A stretch of DNA of 64,000 nucleotides from Cladorrhinum sp. PSN259 (taxonomy: Eukaryota; Ascomycota; Sordariomycetes; Sordariales; Podosporaceae): positions 248,001-312,000 of the forward strand of contig MU867064.1 in assembly GCA_033725935.1 (NCBI GenBank). The letters are read 5' to 3'. Position 1 is the stretch's first letter; every line of letters begins with the position of its first letter. The translations under genes and the position numbers were made by a program. Positions 32,701 through 45,188 of the stretch are shown piece after piece. The notes beneath the pieces are model-generated. The model did not search any database. It was not told the DNA's origin and saw only the letters and a list, made by a program, of their open reading frames with translations.

Positions 32701-34602
32701 GCTCTTCCTTCATTCTACAGCCACGCCATGCCACCATCAGGCCTATCAGCACCACTGGCGCCGCCGATGCCACCATCGCGGCCTCCACCAACACCATTCA
32801 GGAAGACAGCCAGGATGCTAGGAAGTAAACGACCTGCTGACCCCTCTGAACCATCACCCGCTTCTAAAAAACCCCGAGGATCTAATAATCCGCCATTGAT
32901 GGAACCTCATTGTGTGCCAAAACCCCAGGTGATGGAAGCTCAGCATATGATGAGCGTCTCGGCAGTAAACACCCAACATCGGCCAGAAGCTCTAATGGTG
33001 GCCCCTCCCCAAACTCAGCTTCCGGTCCTCGAGCCTCATTTCGTGGTCGCTTCTCCCATGTCAGAGTCTCCATCTCTTGAAGACTCCCATGATGCAGAAA
33101 GGCAGACCGAGAAGCAGCCAGTCATGGAGCGTCAGGACAGTTCTGAGAGACGGAAGGTTGCGCATGCACATATTTTACAGCCGCCACAGATGATGTTGCA
33201 GTATCACTTAGAGGCACAGGAGAAAAGGCCTCAGAGTCTCCTACAGCCAATGGAGGTAGAAAATCAGCGTCATATAGAGTCAGCGGGGACGGAGCCTGCG
33301 CGCACTCTACAGCTACGGGAGACAGAACCTCAAACCGTTCTGTGTGCTCCACCGATGACCGCTTCCGTGCAGTTAAATACTCTGATCCACAGCTCTGCGA
33401 TTGCTAATTTGACATCGTCGCCTGATCAAGTTTGTGGCAAGCCAGCCTTTGATCGCCTTGCTCGTTTAGTGGAGGGGTGGAGGGGATATTGCAAGGCGAC
33501 TCATGTGGAACCCAAGGGTATCAATTTAGTCAATCATGTTGAGCAAATGCCTCGTGATGACCCTGAGTTGTATATCTTCCTTTTACGTTTCTGCAAGATG
33601 AGACTGGCCGAGAATTTCGATCGAATGGCCAAGGGGAGAAAGAATGCAGCAACAAAATCAGCAGACACTATGGACGGTCTACTAGAAGACCTCGGTTGGG
33701 ACGAATCCCAGCGCCATAGACTGCACGACTACCTCCGTGAAGGAAAATGCTGGAATACCCTTACTAAACGTTTTGAGGGTCTTCTCCCAGTTCTGTCATC
33801 GATTTCTGATGCTGAAGCACTGGAACTGGCACTTTTCCAGGATCAAGTCAAGAGCTTCCACCAACAGCTGAAGACCGAATTTGTCGAGAAACTATGTGCT
33901 GTCGGTAAAACTCTCCAGGATTCAATCTGGAACTGCCTTGAGCTTCCAGAGTTCGTTTTCGAGAGTGCATACAGGCCATGGTTTACCATCCAGCAAATCT
34001 TGCCCATGCTGAAAACGTTCAGTCTACTCAAGGAGCCATTTTATGACGAAAAGCTCCCGTACCACTGGGGCCTCCCCCCTGCCAGATGGAGTCTCTTCTG
34101 GGGTTGGCCAACCAACCCCGTTGCTGTTCCCCAACAAGTCAAGTGGTGCGATGCCGATGGCTGCAGGCGAAGGGCAAATTGCAAGTGTGCTGCCAAGCTG
34201 ATTCCTGATGTGCCGCGTATCTCTATCAACGGCCCCAAGGGACCTGGCATACGGGCAATTGGTGTATTCGAAGCTGGTGAGATTCTCGGTGAGCTCACAG
34301 GAGAGTTAGTCCCCGCGGGAATGTTTGCTGGATTGTGCGAATGGACATGGGAAATTCGCCGCCCCGACATCGGTGGCCAGGTGGTTGCTGAGATTTGGCC
34401 GAGAGAGCGCGGCAATTGGGTCCGCCTTGTGCCTCACAGTACCACTCCGACGACGGAATTTCGATTAAAGAAGCTTTCAGGGAAGTGGCGTACAATTTTG
34501 GCTGCTCTTGAGAAAATACAGGATGGTGAGGAGATAACCGCCAAGTATGGGGCTGGGTATTACAGGGAGCAACCGTACGACGTTGTTGAAGGATTACAGT
34601 GA
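29776..34602 (+). CDS. JmjC domain plus SET-like domain protein (putative chromatin modifier)
   Basis: An intronless frame of 1,608 residues. Residues about 40-170 have CxxC and a helical segment. A Q/P/H-rich linker follows. Residues about 385-690 form a JmjC-type domain: iron-site motif HRE at 554-556 (MHREDAHVRSENLL), the KFWCFIKP strand, and the distal histidine at 641 (GTYHQVLNLG). Five spaced SSM repeats lie at about 710-741. An AT-hook, KRGRPPKRK, is at about 750. Another disordered P/S-rich linker runs to about 1215, then a helical domain. A C-terminal SET-like domain (about 1458-1600) follows: cysteine-rich start CDADGCRRRANCKC, GELTGEL, NWVRLVPHS and EEITAKYG with Tyr1591. JmjC enzymes are Fe(II)/2-oxoglutarate demethylases and SET enzymes methylate lysine. 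The combined activity is inference; the SET active-site motif is altered. Confidence 0.8.
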   Translation: MSSTSSTDQRTSQIARSQSGNLSQCSVCHSLNTIALWEEAPPSAAFIRCPPSQGPVASLRHTLTPCRLDDKAKEIMAELHGKVDSIGSEVSSITAALRGLLEEGRVSKSRKIKTLGTQVVQTFLGDLLTRLDKVNSNLVDVGKLTSHISPPPPVHGPDTPLSYNSPVSQPALPSDEPPPPERPLDQLQHQHRHPKRQSLEQLPIQQSDNQPQHHPEPQPEPQPQDLHRQTQADELPRQDSQQLVIYPSQEQHHPQEEPQQAHQALLSLHQASSQNQTNYISAAEEVAAQTQTSRGAQPQVLGVQTPAVEAGPSQPDLHVHNTAIHEAAIPAEAPGDPDTADEARSTSPVPLTSPTVVDQESTKPDASSRVPIALSNGSVYLEPVIQEHASPLFDCNYKDVNNLNEELFERYSSHPVVKDRGYFKLQVRGLPPLAVHEVRRPGKHHATSFVYEVDHHGLVKVDTGKIIRFKPPRLPFPPSRKKDWTFEEQKELWNSSAARPPKGSRPYIIGNPLFEDIDLHPGEKLKQRGRTVLEGINTQYVYFNLKGKTITTMHREDAHVRSENLLRSGEHKFWCFIKPAFAAKFEDRMQLEYPEMRQCSQAVRHLSRHIPPSVLEDWGIEYTLDYCCPGQAVVTEPGTYHQVLNLGPNYALAVNVEYESSPEDPPDYRFCDNRCPDKFAMKADDFRLYEELYNEKWGGENENRGSGVRSSMTFQSSMAVQSSMTAAVHSSMTATKRSSMVPATPASKPKRGRPPKRKPAPEPEILDVSMTDVSSESSSVSGPASGPEVPLQPVPLSGVLSKPVKNTEPLSQPGLMSVEKPSTSQELDPLPTSGPVQSATPPPEKSSSNICAPQQQESVPVPQSNLSGRKPETPSPAIHKPQEKQQRKQDDGSRSAAPEATSMRPPIATPAPTVAPETRTALLQRPVLYTPIPERPEPLSLSSLSSLRGLAPPPNFLSSPISCFRSPARSDQQASALPSFYSHAMPPSGLSAPLAPPMPPSRPPPTPFRKTARMLGSKRPADPSEPSPASKKPRGSNNPPLMEPHCVPKPQVMEAQHMMSVSAVNTQHRPEALMVAPPQTQLPVLEPHFVVASPMSESPSLEDSHDAERQTEKQPVMERQDSSERRKVAHAHILQPPQMMLQYHLEAQEKRPQSLLQPMEVENQRHIESAGTEPARTLQLRETEPQTVLCAPPMTASVQLNTLIHSSAIANLTSSPDQVCGKPAFDRLARLVEGWRGYCKATHVEPKGINLVNHVEQMPRDDPELYIFLLRFCKMRLAENFDRMAKGRKNAATKSADTMDGLLEDLGWDESQRHRLHDYLREGKCWNTLTKRFEGLLPVLSSISDAEALELALFQDQVKSFHQQLKTEFVEKLCAVGKTLQDSIWNCLELPEFVFESAYRPWFTIQQILPMLKTFSLLKEPFYDEKLPYHWGLPPARWSLFWGWPTNPVAVPQQVKWCDADGCRRRANCKCAAKLIPDVPRISINGPKGPGIRAIGVFEAGEILGELTGELVPAGMFAGLCEWTWEIRRPDIGGQVVAEIWPRERGNWVRLVPHSTTPTTEFRLKKLSGKWRTILAALEKIQDGEEITAKYGAGYYREQPYDVVEGLQ

Positions 34603-35450
34603 TTTATTGTTGCCGTGCGGCCTGTTTCTGGAACGCATTGCTTCCCAAACCAGAGGGGCATTGCTCTCGCAAAGTTTGGCGCGAGGGTGGATCATGGAGC
34701 AGAGGTGTTGTTTCTGATTTGACTTTGATGTTTGGTTTGTTTTTCTCCTGCGGTGTTATGACAAAGGGTTCAATTCTTTACAAGCCACAGCATGATGCCG
34801 ACGAATTTCAAGGATGCGGGAGGATACTGGAGGAAGGGTCTTTTCTCGTTTGTCTCTCACTTTCAGTGATTGTTTTCGTTGGTGTATTGGTGACAGGATG
34901 ATGGGCTGATATCTCAGGTCGTATCAAGATTAATTGTGCCACCCCCGGTTCTTCTCTTCTTCTCTGTTGGTTTCTTTTTGTTTTCGGTTTAAGCGCTGAG
35001 TATGTACGGTTGGTATGGATTAAATGGAATCAATATGTATAATATATATGGGTGAAATAAAGCAAAGGTTTTATAAGGGGACTCTCGTGGTTCTTTTTTC
35101 TGTTCTTCTTTTTGTAGCAGCAGATTATTAACCACGTGTTTTAATCTGTACAGTACGGTACAAATGCCGAAAGATTTCCCTAAATACTCCCATCCTTAAA
35201 GATGTTGCTCACAAGTAAATAAAATATTTTTAAGGGGGCCATCGAGGGGCGCCAATACTTGTTCGTGTGGACCAAAAAAAAAATTATTAAAGAAAGAAAG
35301 AAAGAAAACAGCGATGAAGGAAAGTTTTGCAGACAAGAAAGATAAGAGCCTCTTGAAGGGGGATATTAATGAAAGTAACAACAAAAGAACACAAATTTTG
35401 TAGGACGACGAACAGTGGGGACAAGGTTGATGGTGCCTTCATGCGGCCGC
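34603..35450. other. 3' region between convergent genes
   Basis: AT-rich 3' sequence of the JmjC/SET gene followed by that of the polyglutamine gene. An AAAG microsatellite-like stretch lies near 35290-35310. No gene was seen. Confidence 0.55.
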
Positions 35451-37582
<2,132 letters not shown>

Positions 37583-38599
37583 GTTGTTGATTGGTTCAGG
37601 TTGAAATCTGACTGAAGAGCAGTCTGAGTTGGAAGAGTTGGAAGAGTTGGAAGAGTTGGAAGAGTTCGAGGGATGGCAGATGGTTAAGTGATGGTGCTCC
37701 TCTTTTCAACGGCATGTCTGAAGAGATCGACAGGATTTTTATATCTGACGTCCAGATTACCGCCAGGTTAAAAGCCATGAAGCAGAGCAATTATCTGGGA
37801 CAGATGATTTCTTTCTTCTAAAACTTTTCTTGCTTTTTGTGATAGGACTTGCAGGTGGTGGCGTCTTACTCTGGCCAGAATCTACTGTGTCAAGACCGAT
37901 ACGGTACATGTCACGATCTCTAAGACAAGGAATAACCTGAAATAGGGATCCTCTTCCGTGCGTAAAAGTGTTGATCACTGCTATTTTCACTTTGACGCCT
38001 AGTTGGCTTGTATGGCAGCCAGCTTCTCCTTCAATTTGCTCATTTTTGTCCATTCTCTTCGAAACGTCTGGAAGGATACATGGTCACCTAAAGCCTCGGA
38101 GGGACGGATTTCGGCCGAGAATAGTCCACGTATATATTCTTGGGAATCATCGTTTCGGTTTGCTTGGGGCGGGTGTTCTTGTCAAGCGAGGCTGGCTCCC
38201 GCCTCCCCAGAGTCAAATCCGGATGACTCTCGATTCGGATTCTTGCATGCAGGTGGCTATTGACATACTGACATCAAGCCAATGAAAATTTTGATGCAAT
38301 TGCAGGCCAGCCGGGTCGATCCACATTCGGAAAAGAAAGTTCATGACGCGAGGGACGGGTGATGCATCATGAAATTGCTCAGCCCGAGGACAGGGGGTGG
38401 ACAAGCGGGAGAGTGGTGGGGTTAGGGTCTGCCAGGACTTTGGCTCGACATTAATTCAAGCAGCGGTCCGTCCTCGCGCTAGCCGCTTTAGGTGTCATTG
38501 TCAACAAATAATTCCTCGACGTGTTGCCAACCTGACTTGCGACGGCAACAACCTAACACTTCGCATCTGCTTGAAGCCACCTAATTGAAAGCAGACAGG
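37583..38599. other. Divergent intergenic region of the polyglutamine gene and fta4
   Basis: Holds both promoters. A minus-strand ATG ORF of 98 codons (37757-38053) has no recognisable domain; it might be a leader ORF or an extra upstream exon, and I do not annotate it. Four GTTGGAAGA repeats lie at 37628-37663. Confidence 0.5.
37628..37663. repeat. Four perfect 9-bp tandem repeats (GTTGGAAGA)
   Basis: Copies at 37628-37636, 37637-37645, 37646-37654 and 37655-37663, just upstream of the proposed start of the polyglutamine gene. Confidence 0.9.
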
Positions 38600-39493
38600 A
38601 TGTCACGCGGAAACCCACCCTCCAAAACAGATGCACAGCAGCGTGCTGCTAAGGTGCTCCGCGCCATCAAAGATTTACAATCTGCAGCCGGTGACGACGA
38701 GCTCAACATCATCAAGATCAGCGAGCCCATCTCCTCCGCTGCGTCTAACCCAGTCGTAGCTCGTACTTCAGACGTCTCTACATCCTCTCTCGACTCGCCC
38801 ACCCCGTCATCTCTCGAAGCAGACCTTCTGCATTACAAAGAACTCTTCGCTAAACTACGCTTCTCCTACGTTGAACAGGTCACCAAGGAGAAATTCATCC
38901 GTGCAATTGTTGGCGATCCTCCATTAATTGTCACCCCGCAAGAAAATGCAGACCTGGAGTTGTCAAATGCCGAAGCCAAAGCCGCCCTGAAGCAGCTGAA
39001 AACAGAAGTGGCCGACATCGTAGCAGCGCTCGAAACACGCAGCAGAAATTTAGTCCAGCGGTACGAGCGCATACAGGCCGATATTGCACGGCTGCAGCCG
39101 GATCAGCTACCGGCCAGTATCTCGAGGCTCGAGAAGGAGATTGAGGGTCTCAGGGAAAAGCAGAAGGACAGCGAGGGAAAGCTGCCACTGGGTGAGACGC
39201 TCAGACTTGTCTCGGAGCGGCGGAGAGAAGTGGCCGAATTGGATCGCCAGTTCGCGCACCTTGGGTCTGTGGCTCCCAGGAAAAGAAAGGAGGCCGAGCG
39301 CCTGCAGCAAGAGGTTGCGGGGCTTGAGGCAAGGAGGGCGAATAGCACAGCTGCCGCCAGAGAAGCAAAACGCAGGAAGGAAAACTCTGTCGAGGGTTCG
39401 GGGGAGGACGAATTGGAAGCACAAGGGCGATGGTTTAGGGGGGCGGACGCCGTGCTTCGGAGTGTGTTGGAAGTACCACCGGGCGAGGTGTGA
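38600..39493 (+). CDS. fta4: Kinetochore Sim4 complex subunit Fta4-like protein
   Basis: A single frame of 297 residues from ATG (MSRGNPPSKTDAQQRAAKVL); a TTG 15 bp upstream is not the start. The diagnostic block is LLHYKELFAKLRFSYVEQVT followed by KEKFIRAIVGDPPLIV, which I associate with the Fta4/CENP-U-like family. The rest is mostly coiled coil (about residues 115-265), rich in E, R, L and Q, including SRLEKEIEGLREKQKD. Fta4 is a subunit of the constitutive centromere-associated network (Sim4/Ctf19/COMA-type complex) that links CENP-A chromatin to the outer kinetochore. Family assignment is from motif memory; a generic coiled-coil protein is the alternative. Confidence 0.75.
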   Translation: MSRGNPPSKTDAQQRAAKVLRAIKDLQSAAGDDELNIIKISEPISSAASNPVVARTSDVSTSSLDSPTPSSLEADLLHYKELFAKLRFSYVEQVTKEKFIRAIVGDPPLIVTPQENADLELSNAEAKAALKQLKTEVADIVAALETRSRNLVQRYERIQADIARLQPDQLPASISRLEKEIEGLREKQKDSEGKLPLGETLRLVSERRREVAELDRQFAHLGSVAPRKRKEAERLQQEVAGLEARRANSTAAAREAKRRKENSVEGSGEDELEAQGRWFRGADAVLRSVLEVPPGEV

Positions 39494-40420
39494 GCTCTCT
39501 CTCTCACTCAACATTCTATTTGACAGGTCTGGCAGTGGCGTTTGGGTTATCGGTATGTTTGGGATTTGTCACACACGGGAAGGAGACACCAATGACGGGC
39601 TGGGTCTGGTCGGATCAAGGCGTATCTAACTCTTCTGAACCGTCATTTTTATGATCTCTCATTTTTGACTCGCTTAAATTTGCGCTTTCAAGAGGCTGGC
39701 GTGTCTGCCACAATCTCGATGTCCTTTTGCTTTTCAGATGTTTGTTATGCTTGCGTTAGCTTGCAGCACCGGATGCAAATCCCGAACACTCGTGAAAGTT
39801 TTGCGATTGCCGCTCATCAAGTCATTGGCCTCGTATCTGAACGTGTTTCTCCTACTCCTTTGTGGTGCAGACACACAGACTCAACAGACGGATCCATAGC
39901 AGGCACTATAACGGAAGCTCCCGCACTCGGGCCATTATCAACCGAACAGATAGTCCATCCCATGTTGTCCCGCCCAATTAGTGACATCCATCCCCGCTTT
40001 CTTATTGCTCAACGACTGGCTGCTCCAAATTATAAAAAAAACCCACCAGATGGTATGCTTTTTGCTGTATTCACGGAACCGATAAGGAAGGTAAGTCCCA
40101 AGCAAGCCAAGGCCCTTCCCCGACAACTCCCGGCCGGGGAAAGATGGCGGGGCAGTGGGTTGTGGTGGGGGGGTGTGGATTGTGGATGCGGGTGCGGGTG
40201 CGGTGGAATGGAGGGATTCCTAAACACACGACCCCTCACCTGTGAAAAAAAGACCAATCTGAGAGCTTTCAACTGATCCTCTCTTTTTCCCTCACAACAC
40301 ATCCAGCAACACCGAATAAAATCGGTGATTTTTCTTTCTCTTTATTTACATTTATACCTCTCTGGCCCCCACGTCTTCCACCATCCTTTGCCCCCCCCAC
40401 ACACCTGTCCACTTACAATC
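39494..40420. other. Intergenic, no gene seen
   Basis: A 203-codon plus-strand frame at 39665-40276 starts without a clear context and has no domain; I treat it as chance. The segment 40150-40210 is G-rich. The last 100 bp are the C-rich leader of the next gene. Confidence 0.45.
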
Positions 40421-40983
40421 ATGTCTCACCCACACCTTTGGGAACCACCCAATGAGCCCGAGAATTGGCTCTCCACCTGCTCCTGTACCCCCTCCGACTG
40501 TCTCCACCAGCTCCGAGAGTCTTCCGCATCCCCGGTTCCCACTACCGCCGGGAGGGACGCTGTGGGCCGGTATCCAGGCATTCGCTATGCTCAGATCATC
40601 AAATTAAAGGCGGGATGTGAGGACGAGTACGTCAAGATGCATGAGCAGGTCTGGCCCGGTGTACAGGAGGTCATCAAGTTGTGTGGAATACAGGATTGTA
40701 TGTTATCGCAACCACACACTTTTGCATTATATAGGCATGTCTAATTCGGCGAATAGACAGCATCTTCTTTGACCCTGATACCTCCATCCTGTTTGCCAGC
40801 TTTAAGTATATCGGGTCCAACTACGGCGTAGATATGGCAAGGATGCGGGAGAGCGAGGAGGTGCAGAGGTGGTGGAAACTGACGGACGCTATGCAGGAGA
40901 GCTTTGTTCCTGGCGCCAAGGGGAGTGTGGATGGTGAGCCTGCGTGGTGGAAGCCCATCAAGGAGGTGTTTTATTTGGCCTGA
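40421..40983 (+). CDS. L-rhamnose mutarotase family protein (DUF718-like)
   Basis: CDS is join(40421..40697, 40757..40983), 167 residues. The 59-bp intron is phase 1 and rejoins as GIQD-YSIFFDPD. Family hallmarks are RYAQIIKLKAGCEDEYVKMH, a VWPGVQEVIKLCGI helix, SILFASFKYIG, then EVQRWWKLTDAMQESF and WWKPIKEVFYLA. These match the dimeric ferredoxin-like sugar mutarotase fold that interconverts alpha and beta anomers of L-rhamnose. About 50 residues precede the core and are fungal-specific, with several cysteines. Cytosolic location is inferred. Confidence 0.88.
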
Positions 40984-41441
40984 GTCGGAAATTCAAAAGC
41001 CAGCATGGAATGACATTTGGGAGGTTATCTCCTTTTTTTTAACCGTTTTGCTGCTGTATGAGGAGCCAATTTCAACGGCAAAGGCCGTGACGGATGAACC
41101 ATTATGGTTTACGACGTGTAAAACTGAGATTATATGAGCTGGTGGAAGATGACCGAATCAGCAGTGCGTCGAGGAGAAGATACCTCCCATCACGATGCCG
41201 ACGGATTGCGAGATGAAAACAAGTTGATTTGCGGAGAATAAAGAACAGAGGAGTGCAAAACACGAAGACATCACGATGTATAGCTGCTACTTCTCTCGGT
41301 GACTACAGTTTGTTGTTAACTGTGTCCCACGGTGGTCTCTATCTGACATTGTAACTAGCCCACCATTTTATTGTACGTAACGAGTCCTGTCCACGTCTGG
41401 GATTCCTTTCCTTCGAAAAAGGGCCCTGCCAGCAAATGAAG
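40984..41441. other. Intergenic between convergent genes
   Basis: 3' regions of the mutarotase-like gene (+) and the thioredoxin-fold gene (-). No gene was seen. Confidence 0.55.
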
Positions 41442-42176
41442 CTACTTCTGGTCCCCGCCGTCCCTGATTTCCTTGCCGCGGCGGGCTATGTCCTTGATAA
41501 ATTCTTTCAAAAACTCCCTGTCAAGAAGCTTAGCTGTATCCGTTAGTCTCGCATCATCCATTGGGTCTGACCACTTAGGGTCAATGACCACCAGAGTAGG
41601 GGCGCCGTCCACACTGTAAATCCATCCAAGATCTTCATGCGCGATGCCTGGGGCATCAAAAGCAACTTCCATCAACGCAACGCCTCCTTCTGCTTCACCA
41701 ACTCTGCTCATGACAAGTTCGTGGACTACTTCCGAAACCTTCCAGGACACTTCGGAGACCGATGATGTATCTGATACCACAGTTAGTTTCACACAATGAT
41801 GGATGCGTCTGTAAAGAACCTACAAAGCAAAATGAGCGGCATGTCAGTTGATTTCATCGGTCCGTAGAACTCATTGCTGTTTGTGGCACTATATCCCGAC
41901 ATATCAGTAAACAAGGGTTTTGCCTTGGAGAGGTTTCTCGACGCAAAGGGAGGGGAAATCATACCAGCCGAAGATTACGTTATGGGGCCTTGCCCATTCC
42001 GACCTGCTAACGTGGAAGAAGACCCTCTGCGATGTGCCAGCTTGTTGAGGAAGCAATTGCGTGAGGATTGGTTTGGCTGGGAATGAGCGCCTGGCTGGGA
42101 GTGAGGTCACAAGTGGACGGCGACCAAGACCTGCAAAAGCTGGTCGGACCCGGAGGGAGCGAGCGAAGATTGACAT
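41442..42176 (-). CDS. Mitochondrial thioredoxin-fold protein lacking CxxC
   Basis: CDS is complement(join(41442..41770, 41824..41876, 41965..42176)), 197 residues; phases fit and the introns carry CTGAT and CTAAC branch sites. Exon 1 encodes an Arg-rich, acid-free presequence (MSIFARSLRVRPAFAGLGRR) typical of mitochondrial import. The body has a thioredoxin-like order: strand MPLILLYTSS, helix, strand GVALMEVAFD, then GAPTLVVIDP, with the cis-proline position (GAP) conserved. The usual CxxC after the first strand is replaced by TSSVSE, so a redox role is unlikely; it may be a structural or chaperone-like member. Exon 2 is only 53 nt. Family function unknown. Confidence 0.62.
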
Positions 42177-45100
42177 GATGAAGAGTACTGCTTGTGACCC
42201 TGAGCTGAGAAAGAGTTGGACTACTGGGTAAGCCCAAAAGGGGTCGATAGGGAAAAGCAAAGATGAGGCCGAGCTTCGGAAAACAAAGATGGTTCCCAGG
42301 ATCGTTGTAAATATATGCCGATCAGGCCTAGCAAATCTATATAACCTTTCAACGGCCTGAACTCTTACTCCGATTCTCTTCTATTGTCTGCACGCACGAA
42401 AACCCCTCCGCGGAAAGGCTCCCGCGCTCAGTATTGTTTGCTCCCTCCTCTTTCTCACATCCGACAAGTCATCGACGCCCGAGACATCTCTCAGCCCACG
42501 ACTGCCACGATTGGTGATACCTTGCTTCTGTGTAATGCAGACCCCGCTTCCGGTTTCATTACCCCGCCGGGCGTTCACGGAAAGCGTCGAGAAGAGAACC
42601 TATGAAGGGGAAGTCTTGTGAGAAAAAAAGACTTCCGATATGTAGTTTCCCAAAAACAAACTTGACAACGGAAGTCGAGGATATCTGGAGATAGCCCATC
42701 AAACATGGGACGACGGGAGGTTACGGAGTCCCTAGATACGTTCCTCCCTCATTGAATACGGTAGGTACCTTAACTGAAGGGGAGGTGGGGGTCCCTCTGC
42801 TAGTGGGGCTCGCCTAGCCGCAGACACCAACCACCACAAAGGAACCAGAAATAGGGAATCGCTCAAGCGATGGACAACTTGAGCGCGGCGTGCAATTATG
42901 ATAAATATGAAAGGAAAGGAAAATTGCTGTTTTTCGGAAATTTCCCATCCCTATCATGCAGAGGGTGACAGGCACACAGACCACCGACTGCCAGAGATAG
43001 GGAGGTAATCAATCATGTCCTGGGCCAATCAGATCACAAAAAACAGACTTGCCCACCTTTTGAAAGATTAATTGGAGTTTTCTTCCACCATAATATTTTA
43101 TTCGTGCTCTAAAACCATGTCCATGATTTAGGGTAAAAAAAGCAATCGAGACATAGTCATTTAGTATGCTCATCTGGAAGTTTTTGTGTTGATTTTTGTG
43201 ATGGCGGTTTTGGGCGAGGACCCTGATTTTGGTCTGCCAAGTTTTGGCAGCCTGTGGTTCAGAAGCTCATGAAGCTCAGACTCAGCTATAGTAGGCTAGA
43301 CCTATTGAAGAAGGCCTTCTTCACATGCGTGCACATTCTCCATTCAAGCGCATCCGACAATGGGCAGGGTCGCAGATCTCGACACTACACTAGACTCGGC
43401 CTCATATACGTACTCGTTGCGTTGGGAGAGACCTCAAGGATTATCGTATCTGTCGTGTGCTTATATTGGGATCAGGACCTTAAGTCGTTTTGTGTCTCTC
43501 AAATATGCTGAACCTGAACTAGCACTGCCATACATTACTCAAACAGGAAGATCGGCCGCATTGCCCCTAAGTTCCAGTTCATATCTGTATCTCCGTTATG
43601 GTTTAAAAGCAAACCACGATAATTATCTTAGTGGTTTGACAGTCTAAAAATCCGGCTGCGGGCGGAAAACCAAGATCTATACACTAGCAGCAGCTTCAAG
43701 GCTGGCAGAACATAAGACAGATGGGCAGAGTGTCAGGTTCAAGACAGGTGGGACGGCCCGATGTAAAAAATGCAGGAGGAGAGGGAGGATGAAACTCATC
43801 GGAAAGAAGCCCTATGTCAACGGAAGATGCCGCCAGTGAGATTGTAGATCTATGTACGGATCACGCGTGCTACGCGTTCCCCAAAATAAACGCCGCATGG
43901 GATCAGAAGGGAGGCACCAAATGTTCACGCCGCCCTGGTTTTTCTGGACCGAGAGTTGAACTCGGAAAAGTCGGCAGATTACTTACATGGCGTTGACTCC
44001 CAACTTGGATAGGAGGAAGGGTTCCTTTCCGGTCAGCATCGCCAAATGGCAGGATCTGTTGTGTGGTCACCAGGCCGGCGAGGCGTGTGGCAGGGAGGAC
44101 CAGGGAGGGGTTGCAAGCGCGGCACAAGCAGCGGGTGTCAGCAGTTGGCGTCATCCTGCATGACCCAAAAACATTCAAAGTTCCACAAAAAGTCACCTCA
44201 TTTGAGAGTCGTGACCGTTCTCTCCTGTAACCTCTTGTCTTTGCCATCTTGACGCCGTTACAGCCAACAACTACGAAAGCATCGTGTTATAGGCCGGGAC
44301 CATTTGCGGGGAATGAGGTTGCAATGCAGTAGTTCAACGAGCCTAACGCAGACCCCGGCCGATGGTGGCTCTCATCTCCACCCCCAACACCTCCAGGATA
44401 GCAGCCAAAACGGAGACATTCAGCACACTGCCGCAGTGCCGCGGGAGGATGGGGGTGGTGACGGGTATCGACACCGCTGATCGCCGTTCTTGGACTGCCA
44501 GCTAAAGCCGGGTATCCTGGTTTCTCAGCCATGAAACCACCTCTTGGGCAGCTGCTCTTTGCAGGTTCCGATGCATGACCACCAAAGGCAATTTACGATT
44601 CAGTGAATGTTTGCTTCCAAGATCCCCCAGTCGCTTATCGAACCCAAATGCAGTAAATCACACCGCTCCCCAGGAGGAGGCTCAACACCCATGCTGGACG
44701 TTTTGTAGCTGATATCCAGGTTGTTTTGTCGAAGCGCCTTCTTGGCTATCACTTGGCATACCACAATCCATGTCATGAGCCCATGAACGAATGGAGTCTT
44801 TTTTTCTTAGGCAGGTCGCGTATATCAAGCGACCTTTGCCCCTCACTTTTGCTGCCCGTAACCGACCTGGCTTGACCTTCAGCTGCCTCGAAGTCTCCAC
44901 GCAAGAGCTGGAGGCGACTGCTTGGTCTGTCGCTCCTACCTGACCGAGGAGATCAGGACCAGTCTTCTATGATCCACCTTGTTTCTCACTTACCTTGGCA
45001 AGACATAAAGATTGAAACAAATCAATATCTACGCTTTGATTTTCCTTTTATTTTATTTTTTAAGATCGATCATAGCAGGCCATTTTATTTCGCCATTCTT

Positions 45101-45188
45101 ACCCCGAGATATTCCTGAATACTTTCGACTACCAGTCGGGATCTTTTCTAGCCACCATCTGATATCAATATATACTTGCCCCTTTGGG
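42177..45188. other. Gene-poor interval, 3 kb
   Basis: Several plus- and minus-strand frames of 60-95 codons occur (for example 43254-43647, 44287-44532, 44682-44900). None has a domain, an obvious splice partner or convincing composition. The right end is the promoter of the MFS gene. Confidence 0.45.

Noticed and set aside
39665..40276. 203-codon plus-strand ORF upstream of the mutarotase-like gene
   Set aside because: No domain, mixed composition and G-rich codons at the end; probably chance.
43254..43647. Two overlapping plus-strand ORFs in the 42-45 kb interval
   Set aside because: They use different frames over the same DNA, have no domain and cannot be joined by a standard intron.
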